From assembly GCA_002359895.1 (NCBI GenBank), contig DEOB01000010.1, positions 1,304,125 to 1,368,124 on the forward strand: a stretch of 64,000 bases of DNA. Reading direction: 5' to 3'. The notes under the pieces are model-generated. The model ran no database searches. It was not told where the DNA came from and saw nothing but the letters and a program-made list of their open reading frames with translations. This DNA is from Stenotrophomonas sp. UBA2629 (GTDB lineage: Bacteria; Pseudomonadota; Gammaproteobacteria; Xanthomonadales; Xanthomonadaceae). This document shows, piece after piece, positions 43,162-51,382 of the stretch (position 1 is its first letter; the number at the start of each line of letters is the position of its first letter). Made by a program: the position numbers and the translations under genes.

Positions 43162-44550
43162 ATGACCGACTCCCGCCTGCAGTCCCTGCAGCACGCCTGC
43201 CCCAGCCTGCGCCTGAAGACCGATCCGTCCGACCTGGAGCATTACGGCCGCGACTGGACCCGGCGTTGGACGCCGGCACCGCTGGCCATTGCGTTGCCGG
43301 CTACGGTGGAAGAGGTGCAGGCGGTGGTGCGCTGGGCCAATGTGGAAGGCGTGGCGGTGGTGCCTTCGGGCGGGCGCACGGGTTTGTCCGGTGGTGCGGT
43401 CGCGGCCCATGGCGAGTTGGTGCTCAGCCTGGAACGCATGAACAAAGCGCTGGGCTTTGATGCGGTGGACCGCACCTTGACCGTGCAGGCCGGCATGCCG
43501 CTGGAAGCGCTGCACAACGCCGCACGCGAACATGGCCTGATCTACCCGGTGGATTTCGCTGCGCGCGGTTCCTGCTCCATTGGCGGCAACATCGCCACCA
43601 ATGCCGGCGGCATCCGTGTGATCCGTTACGGCAATACCCGTGAATGGATTGCCGGCTTGAAGGTGGTGGCCGGCAATGGTGAGCTGTTGGAGCTCAACAA
43701 AGGCTTGATCAAGAACTCCAGCGGCTACGACTTCCGCCAGCTGATGATTGGTTCGGAAGGCACCCTGGGCATCGTGGTTGAAGCCACGGTCAAGCTCACC
43801 GATCCGCCGCCGACCACCAATGTGATGCTGCTGGCGCTGCCTTCGTTCGAGGTGCTGATGCAGGTGTTCTCCGCGTTCCGCGAGAAGCTGCAGCTGGAAG
43901 CGTTTGAATTCTTCACCGACCGCGCGGTGCAGCACGTCACCGCGCATGGTGCGCAGTATCCGTTCGAGGACATCCACCCTTATTACGTGGTCACCGAATA
44001 CGCCTCGGCCGATGAAGCCGGCGAAGCCGCTGCGATGGCTGCATTCGAGCACTGCATGGAACAGGGCTGGGTGCTGGATGGCGTGATAAGCACCAGCGAG
44101 GCGCAGGCGCAGCAGCTGTGGCGCCTGCGCGAGGGCATCACCGAGGCGGTGGCGCGTTACAAGCCCTACAAGAATGACGTGTCGGTGCGAATCTCGGCGA
44201 TGCCGGCTTTCCTGGCCGAATCCCAAGCGTTGATCAATGGCGCCTACCCCCATTTTGAAGTGGTGTGGTTTGGTCACATCGGTGACGGCAACCTGCATAT
44301 CAATGTGCTGAAGCCGGACGACACCAGCGATGCGGAATTCCTGACGCAATGCGAGCAGGTCACCAAGCTGCTGGCGCAGGTGCTGCACCGTTTCCACGGC
44401 AGCATCTCGGCCGAACACGGTATTGGCCTGGTCAAAAAGGCCTACCTGGACAGCACCCGCGACGCGGCGGAAATCGCCTTGATGAAGGGGGTGAAGCACG
44501 CCTTCGATCCCAACGGGCTGATGAACCCGGGCAAGGTGTTCGACCTGTAA
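43162..44550 (+). CDS. FAD-linked oxidase, D-2-hydroxyglutarate dehydrogenase-like
   Basis: A 462-residue VAO/GlcD-family flavoprotein. The FAD-binding PCMH domain shows VVPSGGRTGLSGGAV and FAARGSCSIGGNIATNAGG. The C-terminal FAD-linked oxidase domain has VVWFGHIGDGNLHINVL and HGSISAEHGIGLVKK, whose His residues belong to the metal and active site of D-lactate/D-2-hydroxyglutarate dehydrogenases. The substrate is inferred from position: it is divergent from serA, 206 bases between starts. In Pseudomonas, D2HGDH drives the SerA reaction by removing D-2-hydroxyglutarate. D-lactate or glycolate dehydrogenase remain alternatives. Confidence 0.88.
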   Translation: MTDSRLQSLQHACPSLRLKTDPSDLEHYGRDWTRRWTPAPLAIALPATVEEVQAVVRWANVEGVAVVPSGGRTGLSGGAVAAHGELVLSLERMNKALGFDAVDRTLTVQAGMPLEALHNAAREHGLIYPVDFAARGSCSIGGNIATNAGGIRVIRYGNTREWIAGLKVVAGNGELLELNKGLIKNSSGYDFRQLMIGSEGTLGIVVEATVKLTDPPPTTNVMLLALPSFEVLMQVFSAFREKLQLEAFEFFTDRAVQHVTAHGAQYPFEDIHPYYVVTEYASADEAGEAAAMAAFEHCMEQGWVLDGVISTSEAQAQQLWRLREGITEAVARYKPYKNDVSVRISAMPAFLAESQALINGAYPHFEVVWFGHIGDGNLHINVLKPDDTSDAEFLTQCEQVTKLLAQVLHRFHGSISAEHGIGLVKKAYLDSTRDAAEIALMKGVKHAFDPNGLMNPGKVFDL

Positions 44551-44722
44551 ACCCGCACGGCAGGGCCGGGTACATGCCGGTACAGCCTGTTCAGGGATGA
44601 AACAGGGCGGTAGCCATGCCCGCGCTGGCTGAACGCGCACGCGTACCTGCTGCCAAGGGTTCCACCTATGCCCCTTAGCCCGGTACTCTTTGCGGCCTCT
44701 TACCTAGCTGTGCCGACATCCG

Positions 44723-45025
44723 ATGAAGATCCGCTCGATTCTGTTCAGTGCCTTGTTCGTCCTGCCGATGACGGCCTTTGCCGGTAGCTTTGCCGGCACA
44801 TCCGCCGGCTCCGCGTCGGGTGCCTCGTCCAACAGCTCGGGCAGCTCGTCCGGCGATGACAAGGTGGTGTTGGAAGCGCGCGATGACGCAGCCGGCTTTG
44901 TCGCCAGCAATGGCGTCATCCGGGGTGCGTGGTTGGAAGCGGCGCTGATTCACCTGCGCGAAAAGAATGTGGCTGCGCGCGATGCCAGCGACATGGAGCT
45001 GGCCCGGAAGATTCTGGCGCTGTGA
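44723..45025 (+). CDS. Exported DUF2388-family protein
   Basis: A 100-residue secreted protein: signal peptide MKIRSILFSALFVLPMTAFA, then a Ser/Gly-rich linker (GTSAGSASGASSNSSGSSSG) and a conserved segment ARDDAAGFVASNGVIRGAWL. This matches DUF2388, a small periplasmic family best known from Pseudomonas. Function unknown. Its last bases overlap the start of the DUF4105 gene (GTGA), so they are coupled and probably work together. Confidence 0.82.
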   Translation: MKIRSILFSALFVLPMTAFAGSFAGTSAGSASGASSNSSGSSSGDDKVVLEARDDAAGFVASNGVIRGAWLEAALIHLREKNVAARDASDMELARKILAL

Positions 45026-46920
45026 CCTGGCGTTGCCGGCTGCCGCCCTCGCGGTGGCTGGCAGTGCTATTGGCGTTGCTGATGGCAGGGCCGCTGCATG
45101 CCGCCGTCAAGGTGGACGTGGCGGCCGATGGGCTCGCACCGGCCGAACAGCGGCTCAGTCAGCAACTGGTGGCGCGCGTGCTCGATCAACTGCCGGCCAA
45201 CTTGCACGACCAACATGCGCTGCAATTGCGCCTGCAGTGGCGCGATGATCTGCCAGCGCATGTGCAGGGCCGGGCGCGCGGCAACGCGTTGAGTCTGGAC
45301 CGGCGCGTGTTGTCGCCGCTCGTGGCTGCGGAAGATGCGGCAGATTCAACCTCGTCCAACGCCGCGTGGCAGCTGGCACAAGCCGCGCTTATCCATGAGC
45401 TGGCGCATGCGTTGGATCGCGCACCGCAAGGCGGATGGTCGCGACAGTCCCGCTTTCTCGATCTGGCAGGCTGGCAACAGCGTGCGCTGTGGCCCGGCCG
45501 TGGGCGCAATCATTTTGAACTGCGCAGCCCCGACCGCTACGAGCTGCACAGCCCTGCGGAATTCTTCGCGGTGAACCTTGAGCACTATCTGCTGGACAGC
45601 GACTACCGTTGCCGTCGGCCGGCGTTGCACGCGTGGTTCGTGCAGCACATAGGCGCAGTGCCAGGGCAGGCCGTTGCCACCTGCGCTTCGACATTGCCGT
45701 TCATGCAGGCCGGTGAGCAGGATGGTTTGGCTGAGCTGCTTGAGCTGGACCCGGCGCGCATCTACGAAGTGGACTACCTGCTGGCCGAAGGCAATGCGCA
45801 GCCGATGAGCCGCTGGGGCCACAGCATGCTGCGATTGGTGATCTGCGCGCCGGGCCGTACGCCGGGGCCGGCCTGCCGAATGGATCTTCAACATCATCGG
45901 GTGTTGTCGTTCCGTGCCTTTGTCGGCGATGTGCAGATATCCAATTGGCGCGGGCTCACCGGCTCGTATCCATCGCGACTGTTCGTGCTGCCGTTGCACC
46001 GTGTGGTGGAGGAGTACACGCGGGTTGAACTGCGCGGCCTCTCATCCACGCCGTTGGCACTGTCGCAGCAGGAGATCGGCCAGTTGTTGGCACAGGCCGC
46101 GCGGTTGCACTGGAGTTACGACGGCCGCTATTACTTCGTCAGCAACAACTGCGCGGTGGAAACCTGGAAGCTGCTGTACGAAGGCGTGCCGCGGCTGGAT
46201 GCAGCGTCGTTGTCGTCGATCACGCCCACCGGCCTGCTGCGGCGGCTGCGCAGGCAAGAAGTTGCGGCTGCTGTGCCTGCCGACCGCCAGCAGGCCATTC
46301 GCAGCGGCTACTACTTTGAATCAGCCGCCAGTCATTACGCGCTGGTGTTCGATGTCGCACGCAAGGCGCTGCCGTTGCCGGCCAAAGACGTGGAACATTG
46401 GCTGCGGCTACCGGCAGCACAGCGCCGGCCTTGGATGGAGCAGGCCAATGACGAAGTGCTGGCGGCGATGTTGCTGCTGGAGCAGGCGGCATGGCGGCGG
46501 CAGGAGCTGTTGGCGCGCGATGTTTTGAAGCGCCGCCTGCTCGGGGGCAAAGGCGTGGCCAGCGAGGTTGAGCAGTTCAATGCGTTGATGGCACGGGCCG
46601 ATGTGCTGTTGGCGCCGGGTAACCTGCCGGCGCCGGGCTATGGCATTCCTACTGCGCGCGAAAGGGCTGTGCTGCAGGCCGATGCAACTGCCGGTGCTGC
46701 GCAGGTCGAGGTACAGTGGCGGGCGCTACGGCTGCAGGCGGTGTCCTTGTTGCCAGCCCGTCAGCAGCTGCAGATGGCAGGTGTCCAGGACAACCTGGTT
46801 TTTCTGCGGCAACGCTTACGCATGCGTTATGGCGAAGATTCGATACTGCCCGCGCCACCGGCTGCGGCTGACCTTGGGGAAGGGATTGAGCATGACGGGC
46901 ATGGATTCACAACTCACTGA
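45022..46920 (+). CDS. DUF4105 (Lnb N-terminal-like) exported protein with an HELAH motif
   Basis: A 632-residue protein. The signal peptide RWLAVLLALLMAGPLHAA follows a GTG start, which overlaps the previous stop. An N-terminal region has ALIHELAHALDRA (H125-E126-L-A-H129), a zinc-metallopeptidase-like HExxH. A DUF4105-like domain follows with MSRWGHSMLRLVIC and YYFVSNNCAVETWKLLYEG; its Cys and His are the conserved positions of that papain-like fold. The C-terminal quarter is helical. The activity is unknown; envelope hydrolase or lipoprotein processing is a guess. The stop overlaps the sensor-kinase gene. Confidence 0.82.
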   Translation: MTWRCRLPPSRWLAVLLALLMAGPLHAAVKVDVAADGLAPAEQRLSQQLVARVLDQLPANLHDQHALQLRLQWRDDLPAHVQGRARGNALSLDRRVLSPLVAAEDAADSTSSNAAWQLAQAALIHELAHALDRAPQGGWSRQSRFLDLAGWQQRALWPGRGRNHFELRSPDRYELHSPAEFFAVNLEHYLLDSDYRCRRPALHAWFVQHIGAVPGQAVATCASTLPFMQAGEQDGLAELLELDPARIYEVDYLLAEGNAQPMSRWGHSMLRLVICAPGRTPGPACRMDLQHHRVLSFRAFVGDVQISNWRGLTGSYPSRLFVLPLHRVVEEYTRVELRGLSSTPLALSQQEIGQLLAQAARLHWSYDGRYYFVSNNCAVETWKLLYEGVPRLDAASLSSITPTGLLRRLRRQEVAAAVPADRQQAIRSGYYFESAASHYALVFDVARKALPLPAKDVEHWLRLPAAQRRPWMEQANDEVLAAMLLLEQAAWRRQELLARDVLKRRLLGGKGVASEVEQFNALMARADVLLAPGNLPAPGYGIPTARERAVLQADATAGAAQVEVQWRALRLQAVSLLPARQQLQMAGVQDNLVFLRQRLRMRYGEDSILPAPPAAADLGEGIEHDGHGFTTH

Positions 46921-48013
46921 CGACGCATTGCTGCGGAACCTTCATCAGCTGCGTACCTACGCAATCCTGCAGTTGGATGGCGTCGGGCGCGTGCATCGTT
47001 GCAATGCCGGGGTGGAGGCGCTGTTCGGCTATGTGGCCGAGGAACTGGCAGGGCGGCCGTTTTCCTGTCTTTTCACTGAGTCCGATCGTGAGCAGGGAAC
47101 CGATCAGCGCGCGCTTTCGCGGGCATTGGCGGGGCACTTCGAGCCAACAACGTTGGCAATGGTGCGCAAGGATGGCAGCCGCCTGCGTGCCAGCCTGGTG
47201 CTGGAGTCCGTGGCAAGCGAAGGCGACACCAGCATGCTGATGATCGTTCGCGACATCACCGATTTCTTCCAGGCAGAGATACGTGTGCGCGAGGCGCGTG
47301 AGAGTGCCCAGCGCGTGCAGCAGCTGGATGCCGTGAACAAACTCAATCTGGGGCTCTCGCACGATTTCAACAATCTGCTTTCGGTCATCGGCAACAGCCT
47401 GGAAATGCTGGCCGCGCGTCGTGCGGGCGATGAAGCGGCGCGGCGCATCGTGGACATCGCCCTGCGTGCCGTGGCACGCGGCACACAGTTGACCCGGCAG
47501 ATGTTGGCGTTGGGCGGCGCGCAGGTGCAGGCACCGGAAGTGCGCGAGGTATCCGGTCTGCTGCACGCATCGCAGGACCTGTACGGGCGCGTGTGCGGCA
47601 GAGGTATCGCGCTGGAAATACGCGCCGATGCCGATCTGCTGCCGGTCACCGTGGATGTCGGCCAATTCGAGGCGGCGCTGCTCAACATGTTGAGCAATAG
47701 TCGCGATGCAATGAATGGCGTGGGCCGCATTGTGGTGGAGGCCAAGACGGGGGTCATGGCGTTACCTGCGACAGAAGGGCGGGAGCGCCCCTTCGTCTGC
47801 ATCACGGTGGGAGACAGCGGCCCGGGTATCGGTGGGGACATCAAGCAAAAGGTGTTCGAGCCCTTTTTCACCACCAAAACAGCAGGCGATGGCAATGGCC
47901 TGGGGCTGAGCCAGGTGCATGATTTTGCCGCCCAAAGTGGCGGTGGCGCGAGTATCGGCACTTCCGTGCTGGGAGGCGCGGCGGTGTCCATCTACCTGCC
48001 GGCGGTCGTCTAG
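46892..48013 (+). CDS. PAS-domain sensor histidine kinase
   Basis: A 373-residue soluble kinase without membrane segments. The N-terminal PAS domain (about 20-130) is LQLDGVGRVHRCNAGVEALF and DGSRLRASLVLES. HisKA-type H-box: NLGLSHDFNNLLSVIGNSLE (about 155). The ATPase has N-box MLSNSRDAMN, G1 VGDSGPGIG, F-box KVFEPFFTTK and G2 GNGLGLSQVHDF. There is no receiver domain in it and no regulator gene beside it. ATG 46892 lies inside the end of the DUF4105 gene; ATG 46901 is an alternative. The open frame upstream is a shadow. Confidence 0.9.
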   Translation: MTGMDSQLTDDALLRNLHQLRTYAILQLDGVGRVHRCNAGVEALFGYVAEELAGRPFSCLFTESDREQGTDQRALSRALAGHFEPTTLAMVRKDGSRLRASLVLESVASEGDTSMLMIVRDITDFFQAEIRVREARESAQRVQQLDAVNKLNLGLSHDFNNLLSVIGNSLEMLAARRAGDEAARRIVDIALRAVARGTQLTRQMLALGGAQVQAPEVREVSGLLHASQDLYGRVCGRGIALEIRADADLLPVTVDVGQFEAALLNMLSNSRDAMNGVGRIVVEAKTGVMALPATEGRERPFVCITVGDSGPGIGGDIKQKVFEPFFTTKTAGDGNGLGLSQVHDFAAQSGGGASIGTSVLGGAAVSIYLPAVV

Positions 48014-48133
48014 CGCGGCCTCGGAGGCATCTGCTGACGCATGACGCAGTGGGCGTGCGGATAAGCCCGGTTTTTGCAGCACATTGCGCAACGGCAGACC
48101 CCTCCAGCCCTTTCGGACCGGAGGGGATCGCAA

Positions 48134-48700
48134 TCAGTCGGCGCGGCCGCCGAATTCACCCGTGGTGGTGTTCACCAGAATGCGCTCACCGTTGGTGATG
48201 TATTCCGGCACCATGATTTCCAGGCCGGTGCTGAGCTTGGCCGGCTTGGGGCGCTTGGTGGCGGTGCCGCCCTTCAGTTCCGGCGGCGTCTCAACTACTT
48301 CCAGGGTGACGTGCTGCGGCAGCTGGATGGCCACCGGCTGGTCGTCGATCACCTGCACGAAGATGCCGGTCAGGCCGTCGGTGATGTAGCCGGCGTCATC
48401 GCCCACCACGTCCGCGTCCAGCGTGTACGGCGTGTAGTCCTCGTCATCCATGAACACGAAGGCGTCGCCATCCATGTAGGAGAAGGTGGACTGGCGGCGC
48501 AGCAGCTCCACTTCCGGCAGGTTGTCGTCAGCGTCGAAGCTGGCATCGAGCTTGTTGCCGCCCGGCACGCTGTACATGATGAAACGGAAGCGGACATTGC
48601 CGCCCCGGCCCTGCGGTGAGCTGCGCTCGATGTCGCGGATCTGATAGACGCCGTTGTTGTACTCGACGACGTTGCCTTTCTTGATGTCGTTGGCTTTCAT
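48134..48700 (-). CDS. efpL: Elongation factor P-like protein
   Basis: A 188-residue EF-P paralogue of the YeiP/EfpL branch. Diagnostic segments are RDIERSSPQGRGGNVRFRF (loop with the tip Arg), FSYMDGDAFVFMDDEDYTPY and LPQHVTLEVVETPPELKGG, ending in MVPEYITNGERILVNTTTGE. EfpL binds stalled ribosomes and relieves arrest at polyproline and some other motifs. It is not canonical EF-P: the loop matches the E. coli EfpL pattern. A terminator-like hairpin separates it from the upstream SDR gene, so it likely has its own promoter. Confidence 0.92.
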   Translation of the reverse strand: MKANDIKKGNVVEYNNGVYQIRDIERSSPQGRGGNVRFRFIMYSVPGGNKLDASFDADDNLPEVELLRRQSTFSYMDGDAFVFMDDEDYTPYTLDADVVGDDAGYITDGLTGIFVQVIDDQPVAIQLPQHVTLEVVETPPELKGGTATKRPKPAKLSTGLEIMVPEYITNGERILVNTTTGEFGGRAD

Positions 48701-48743
48701 GCTTGGAAAGTCGGTTGGGGTTGCGGTGGATATAAAGCCGAAA

Positions 48744-48764
48744 CGGGCGCCTCGTGGGCGCCCG
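48744..48764 (-). terminator. Hairpin between the SDR gene and efpL
   Basis: CGGGCGCC-TCGTG-GGCGCCCG is a perfect 8-bp stem; on the minus strand TTTCGGCTTTAT follows. It lies just after the SDR stop. Confidence 0.65.
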
Positions 48765-48772
48765 CAGAGGGA

Positions 48773-49543
48773 TCACTTCGGTGCCAGACGCACGGCACCG
48801 TCAAGGCGAATAGTCTCACCGTTGAGGTAGGTATTGCCAATGATGTGGCCCACCAGGCTGGCGAAGTCCGCCGGCTGACCCAGTCGCGACGGGAACGGGA
48901 TGGACGCGGCCAGCGATTCCTGCACATTTGCCGGCATGCCATCCACCATCGGCGTCCAGAACACGCCTGGGGCGATGGTCAGCACGCGGATGCCGAAGCG
49001 CGACAGCTCGCGCGCCATCGGCAGGGTCATGCCCACCACGCCACCCTTGGAGGCGGAGTAGGCGGCCTGGCCAATCTGGCCCTCATACGCGGCCACCGAG
49101 GCGGTGTTGATGATCACGCCGCGCTCGCCATCGTCATTGGCCTCGTTGTGCTGCATCAGCTCGGCAGCGGCCTTGGCCACATTGAAGCTGCCGACCAGGT
49201 TGACCATCACCGTGCCTTGGAAGTTGGCCAGCGGCATCGCCGCCTCGCGGCCCAGCACGCGCCCTGCGCCGAGGATGCCGGCGCAGTTCATCACCACGTT
49301 CAAGCCACCCAGAAACTCGCGCGCGGTGGCCAGGTTGGCAGCCACACCGGCCTCGTCGGTGACGTTGGTGGTGAAGTAGCGGGCGTTGTCGGCACCGAGC
49401 TCGGCCACCGCAGCGGCGCCCTTGTCGTCATTGAGGTCAAACAAGGCGACTTTGCCGCCATTGGCGACGAGGAACTGGGCAACGCCAAGGCCAAGGCCAG
49501 AGACACCGCCGGTAATGACGGCGCGAACGGAGGACAGCTGCAT
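48773..49543 (-). CDS. Short-chain dehydrogenase, 3-hydroxyacyl-CoA dehydrogenase type II-like
   Basis: A 256-residue SDR. The cofactor loop is VITGGVSGLGLGVAQFL, followed by FDLNDDKGAAAV (Asp after the second strand, favouring NAD). CAGI replaces NNAG, and the catalytic Ser/Tyr/Lys lie in NTASVAAYEGQIGQAAYSASK. The segment TIAPGVFWTPMVDGMP and RLGQPADFASLVGHIIGN are typical of the HSD17B10-like group, which oxidizes 2-methyl-3-hydroxyacyl-CoA or other 3-hydroxyacyl-CoA. The substrate is not certain. It stands alone, 70 bases upstream of efpL. Confidence 0.87.
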   Translation of the reverse strand: MQLSSVRAVITGGVSGLGLGVAQFLVANGGKVALFDLNDDKGAAAVAELGADNARYFTTNVTDEAGVAANLATAREFLGGLNVVMNCAGILGAGRVLGREAAMPLANFQGTVMVNLVGSFNVAKAAAELMQHNEANDDGERGVIINTASVAAYEGQIGQAAYSASKGGVVGMTLPMARELSRFGIRVLTIAPGVFWTPMVDGMPANVQESLAASIPFPSRLGQPADFASLVGHIIGNTYLNGETIRLDGAVRLAPK

Positions 49544-50117
49544 TGGAACAATCCTGCGAAAAATAGATCACCGATTCTAGCTGATGCCGGCACTGCTGCT
49601 GCTCCCAGGTAGTAGTTGGCCCGCCTCGTGATGTGCGGCTGACGGTCTTCTTTACGGTGTACAGCTGTCGGCGCGACGACCGATGCCACTCAGGCGATCC
49701 ACTGAGGGGCGAGCTGCATGATTGCGGCCGAACGAGAGGGCATGGCGCGGCCGACCCGTACGCACTCTTCGCAGGCGCAGGCAAAGACACGGGCACGAGG
49801 TCAACGCATTCGCCGCTGGCATGGACGACCTTCGAGGTAAGGCACCTACAGCACGAAGCACTTTCGGTTTGGGGCTCATCAGGAGCGGGTTCCATGAAAT
49901 CAGTCGCACCATCGAGGGCCTCTGCCTGGAAGACACCACCGTGGCGCTCGGCTCTGTGTCCAGCACGAGCATGCGGGCTGGTTGTGCCGTGCTGTGTTGA
50001 TGTTGATGGTGAGGCATCGCGCGGCTGTCGCAGCGCTCCGCAGCCTTCCCGGAAGCCTTGTCTTCCCTGGTCTTTTGAAGGGATTTCAACGGATGTGAAA
50101 ATTTTTGTGAAATTCGC
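49544..50117. other. Gene-poor region upstream of tRNA-Phe; no supported gene
   Basis: About 570 bases. Overlapping open frames exist on both strands (for example plus 49722-50000 and minus 49652-50173), but none resembles a known family and they exclude one another. The plus frame 49722-50000 has GC-rich third positions (GLIRSGFHEISRTIEGLCLE) and may be a decayed or short real gene. The last 60 bases turn AT-rich (GTGAAAATTTTTGTGAAATT) toward the tRNA promoter. Confidence 0.5.
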
Positions 50118-50146
50118 TTGCCCAAACCGCCACGTATGCGTAATAT
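50118..50146 (+). promoter_or_regulatory. Sigma-70 promoter of tRNA-Phe
   Basis: -35 TTGCCC (50118-50123), a 17-base spacer, and -10 TAATAT (50141-50146). An AT-rich UP-like stretch (AAAATTTTTGTGAAATT) lies directly upstream and a GCGTCC discriminator downstream. It is 40 bases before the mature tRNA. Confidence 0.8.
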
Positions 50147-50185
50147 TCGCGTCCTCGCTGGCCACAACGGCAACGAGAAAAAAGT

Positions 50186-50261
50186 GGCCGAGTAGCTCAG
50201 TTGGTAGAGCAGGGGATTGAAAATCCCCGTGTCGGCGGTTCGATTCCGTCCTCGGCCACCA
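50186..50261 (+). tRNA. tRNA-Phe (anticodon GAA)
   Basis: A 76-base cloverleaf: acceptor GGCCGAG pairs with CTCGGCC, followed by A and encoded CCA. D-loop AGCTCAGTTGGTAGAGC, anticodon stem GGGGA/TCCCC with loop TTGAAAA and anticodon GAA at 50219-50221, T-loop CGGTTCGATTCCG. Confidence 0.97.
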
Positions 50262-50270
50262 AAGAATTCA

Positions 50271-50301
50271 AGGGTCTGCAGAAATGCAGGCCCTTTTTTT
50301 C
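50271..50301 (+). terminator. Terminator of tRNA-Phe
   Basis: AGGGTCTGCA-GAAA-TGCAGGCCCT then TTTTTTT: stem with one G-T pair, GAAA tetraloop and a long T-run about 10 bases after the tRNA. Confidence 0.92.
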
Positions 50302-50311
50302 GGCTTGTTGT

Positions 50312-50596
50312 TTACTCATTCGATGCGCCACAAGCGAGCATCTGCTTCGCATCGTCGATCGTTGGCACTGCAAGCTCAGTGTCCGCTCGAAGGGTGGCCT
50401 TATGCTTCCCCACCGTTGCAATGATGGATGTGATTTCTTTTGGGGGCCGATGGATTTCTCCGGGCTTGCCATCCGCAGGATTCGCGAATTGCGTGGTACA
50501 CATCTGCCGATGTCCGTGCACTTCATTCCCGTACTCGTCCAAGCCCTGAAATGACTTGCTGACTTCCCGCTCAAGCCTTGGCTTCCCGTTGAGGTA
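50312..50596 (-). pseudogene. Possible coding remnant without a normal start
   Basis: An open frame on the minus strand, closed by TGA just upstream (50597-50599), of about 94 codons. It reads with a balanced composition (SKSFQGLDEYGNEVHGHRQM; KEITSIIATVGKHKATLRAD), unlike the Arg/Ala-rich shadows elsewhere. No ATG with a ribosome site opens it; TTG 50542 is the only early start. I do not recognize the family. It may be a truncated gene left between tRNA-Phe and tmRNA, both common integration sites. The rest of the 50302-50771 gap holds nothing else I can support. Confidence 0.3.
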
Positions 50597-50771
50597 TCAA
50601 TGATGATTGGAGCGCGGAATCGTCTTGGCTGGCCTGGCGGATGGGGGTTGCATGGAGTGTTTAGGGCGTCGGCCGTGCACGCGCAATCAGCCGCCACATC
50701 AACTGCATGCCAGTGTCGGCATCAACGGGGCGTTTGGTGGATTCGAAGCAGAAAAATCGATAGGCGAAAAC

Positions 50772-50800
50772 GAAAAAAGCCACCCGATGAAGGTGGCCTT
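50772..50800 (-). terminator. Terminator of tmRNA
   Basis: On the minus strand GCCACC-TTCATCG-GGTGGC is followed by TTTTTTCGTTTTCG, about 35 bases after the tmRNA 3' end. Confidence 0.85.
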
Positions 50801-50834
50801 TTCGTCGATGGAAAAAAACTTTCCATCAATTTTA

Positions 50835-51188
50835 TGGTGGAGGTGGGCGGAATTGAACCGCCGTCCGAAAGCACTCCATCCCCGGTACTACATGCTTAGC
50901 TCACCGTTGGGTCTCGTCCTGTGGCAGCACGGTGTGCCAAGCGCACCCCAGGACCAGCCTGTTTTGGTTAAGCCATGACTGACAGGCAGCCGTCACAGCC
51001 GGTTCCGTGATAATGACCCTACATCCACGAGCACGGGCACAAGTGGGTTCGGGGCTTACGCCTTAAGCGGCGAGAGCGTAGTTGTCGTCGTTGGCAACTA
51101 GAGTTTTGCAGCTGGATTTACGAGGAAAGCTACCCCCTCGGCATGCACCAAGCGACTTCATAACCTCCGTCGAAACCAGTGCACCCCC
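50835..51188 (-). ncRNA. ssrA: Transfer-messenger RNA (tmRNA)
   Basis: A 354-base RNA. The 5' end GGGGGTGCACTGGTTTCGAC and 3' end GGTTCAATTCCGCCCACC then TCCACCA form the tRNA-like domain; acceptor GGGGGTG pairs with CACCTCC (one G-U), and CCA is encoded. The mRNA-like part encodes the tag ANDDNYALAA followed by TAA (51095 down to 51063), whose ALAA end directs proteolysis. It rescues stalled ribosomes together with SmpB, encoded about 640 bases upstream on the same strand. Confidence 0.96.
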
Positions 51189-51382
51189 GGTTAGACGTCG
51201 AGCCATAAGCACTTTGGGTATCCGGTGGGTTGGATGACCAAAGCCTCGCTGAGCGGGACCGATACTACGACAAACAAGCTGAATCGTCACGTGTTGGGGT
51301 GGGGCTGCTGCGCGATCAGTGCGTAAGGGCGTCTGTGACGGAAATCGGGCATGCACGCTGCCGGGTTTTAGAGCGAGGCTGC

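Noticed and set aside
50197..50697. Minus-strand frame of 166 codons ending in tRNA-Phe
   Set aside because: The C terminus (VAEDGIEPPTRGFSIPCSTN) is the antisense translation of tRNA-Phe, a known annotation artefact.
50600..50978. Plus-strand frames across the tmRNA 3' end
   Set aside because: They read through the antisense of ssrA (VEVGGIEPPSESTPSPV) and have no family similarity.
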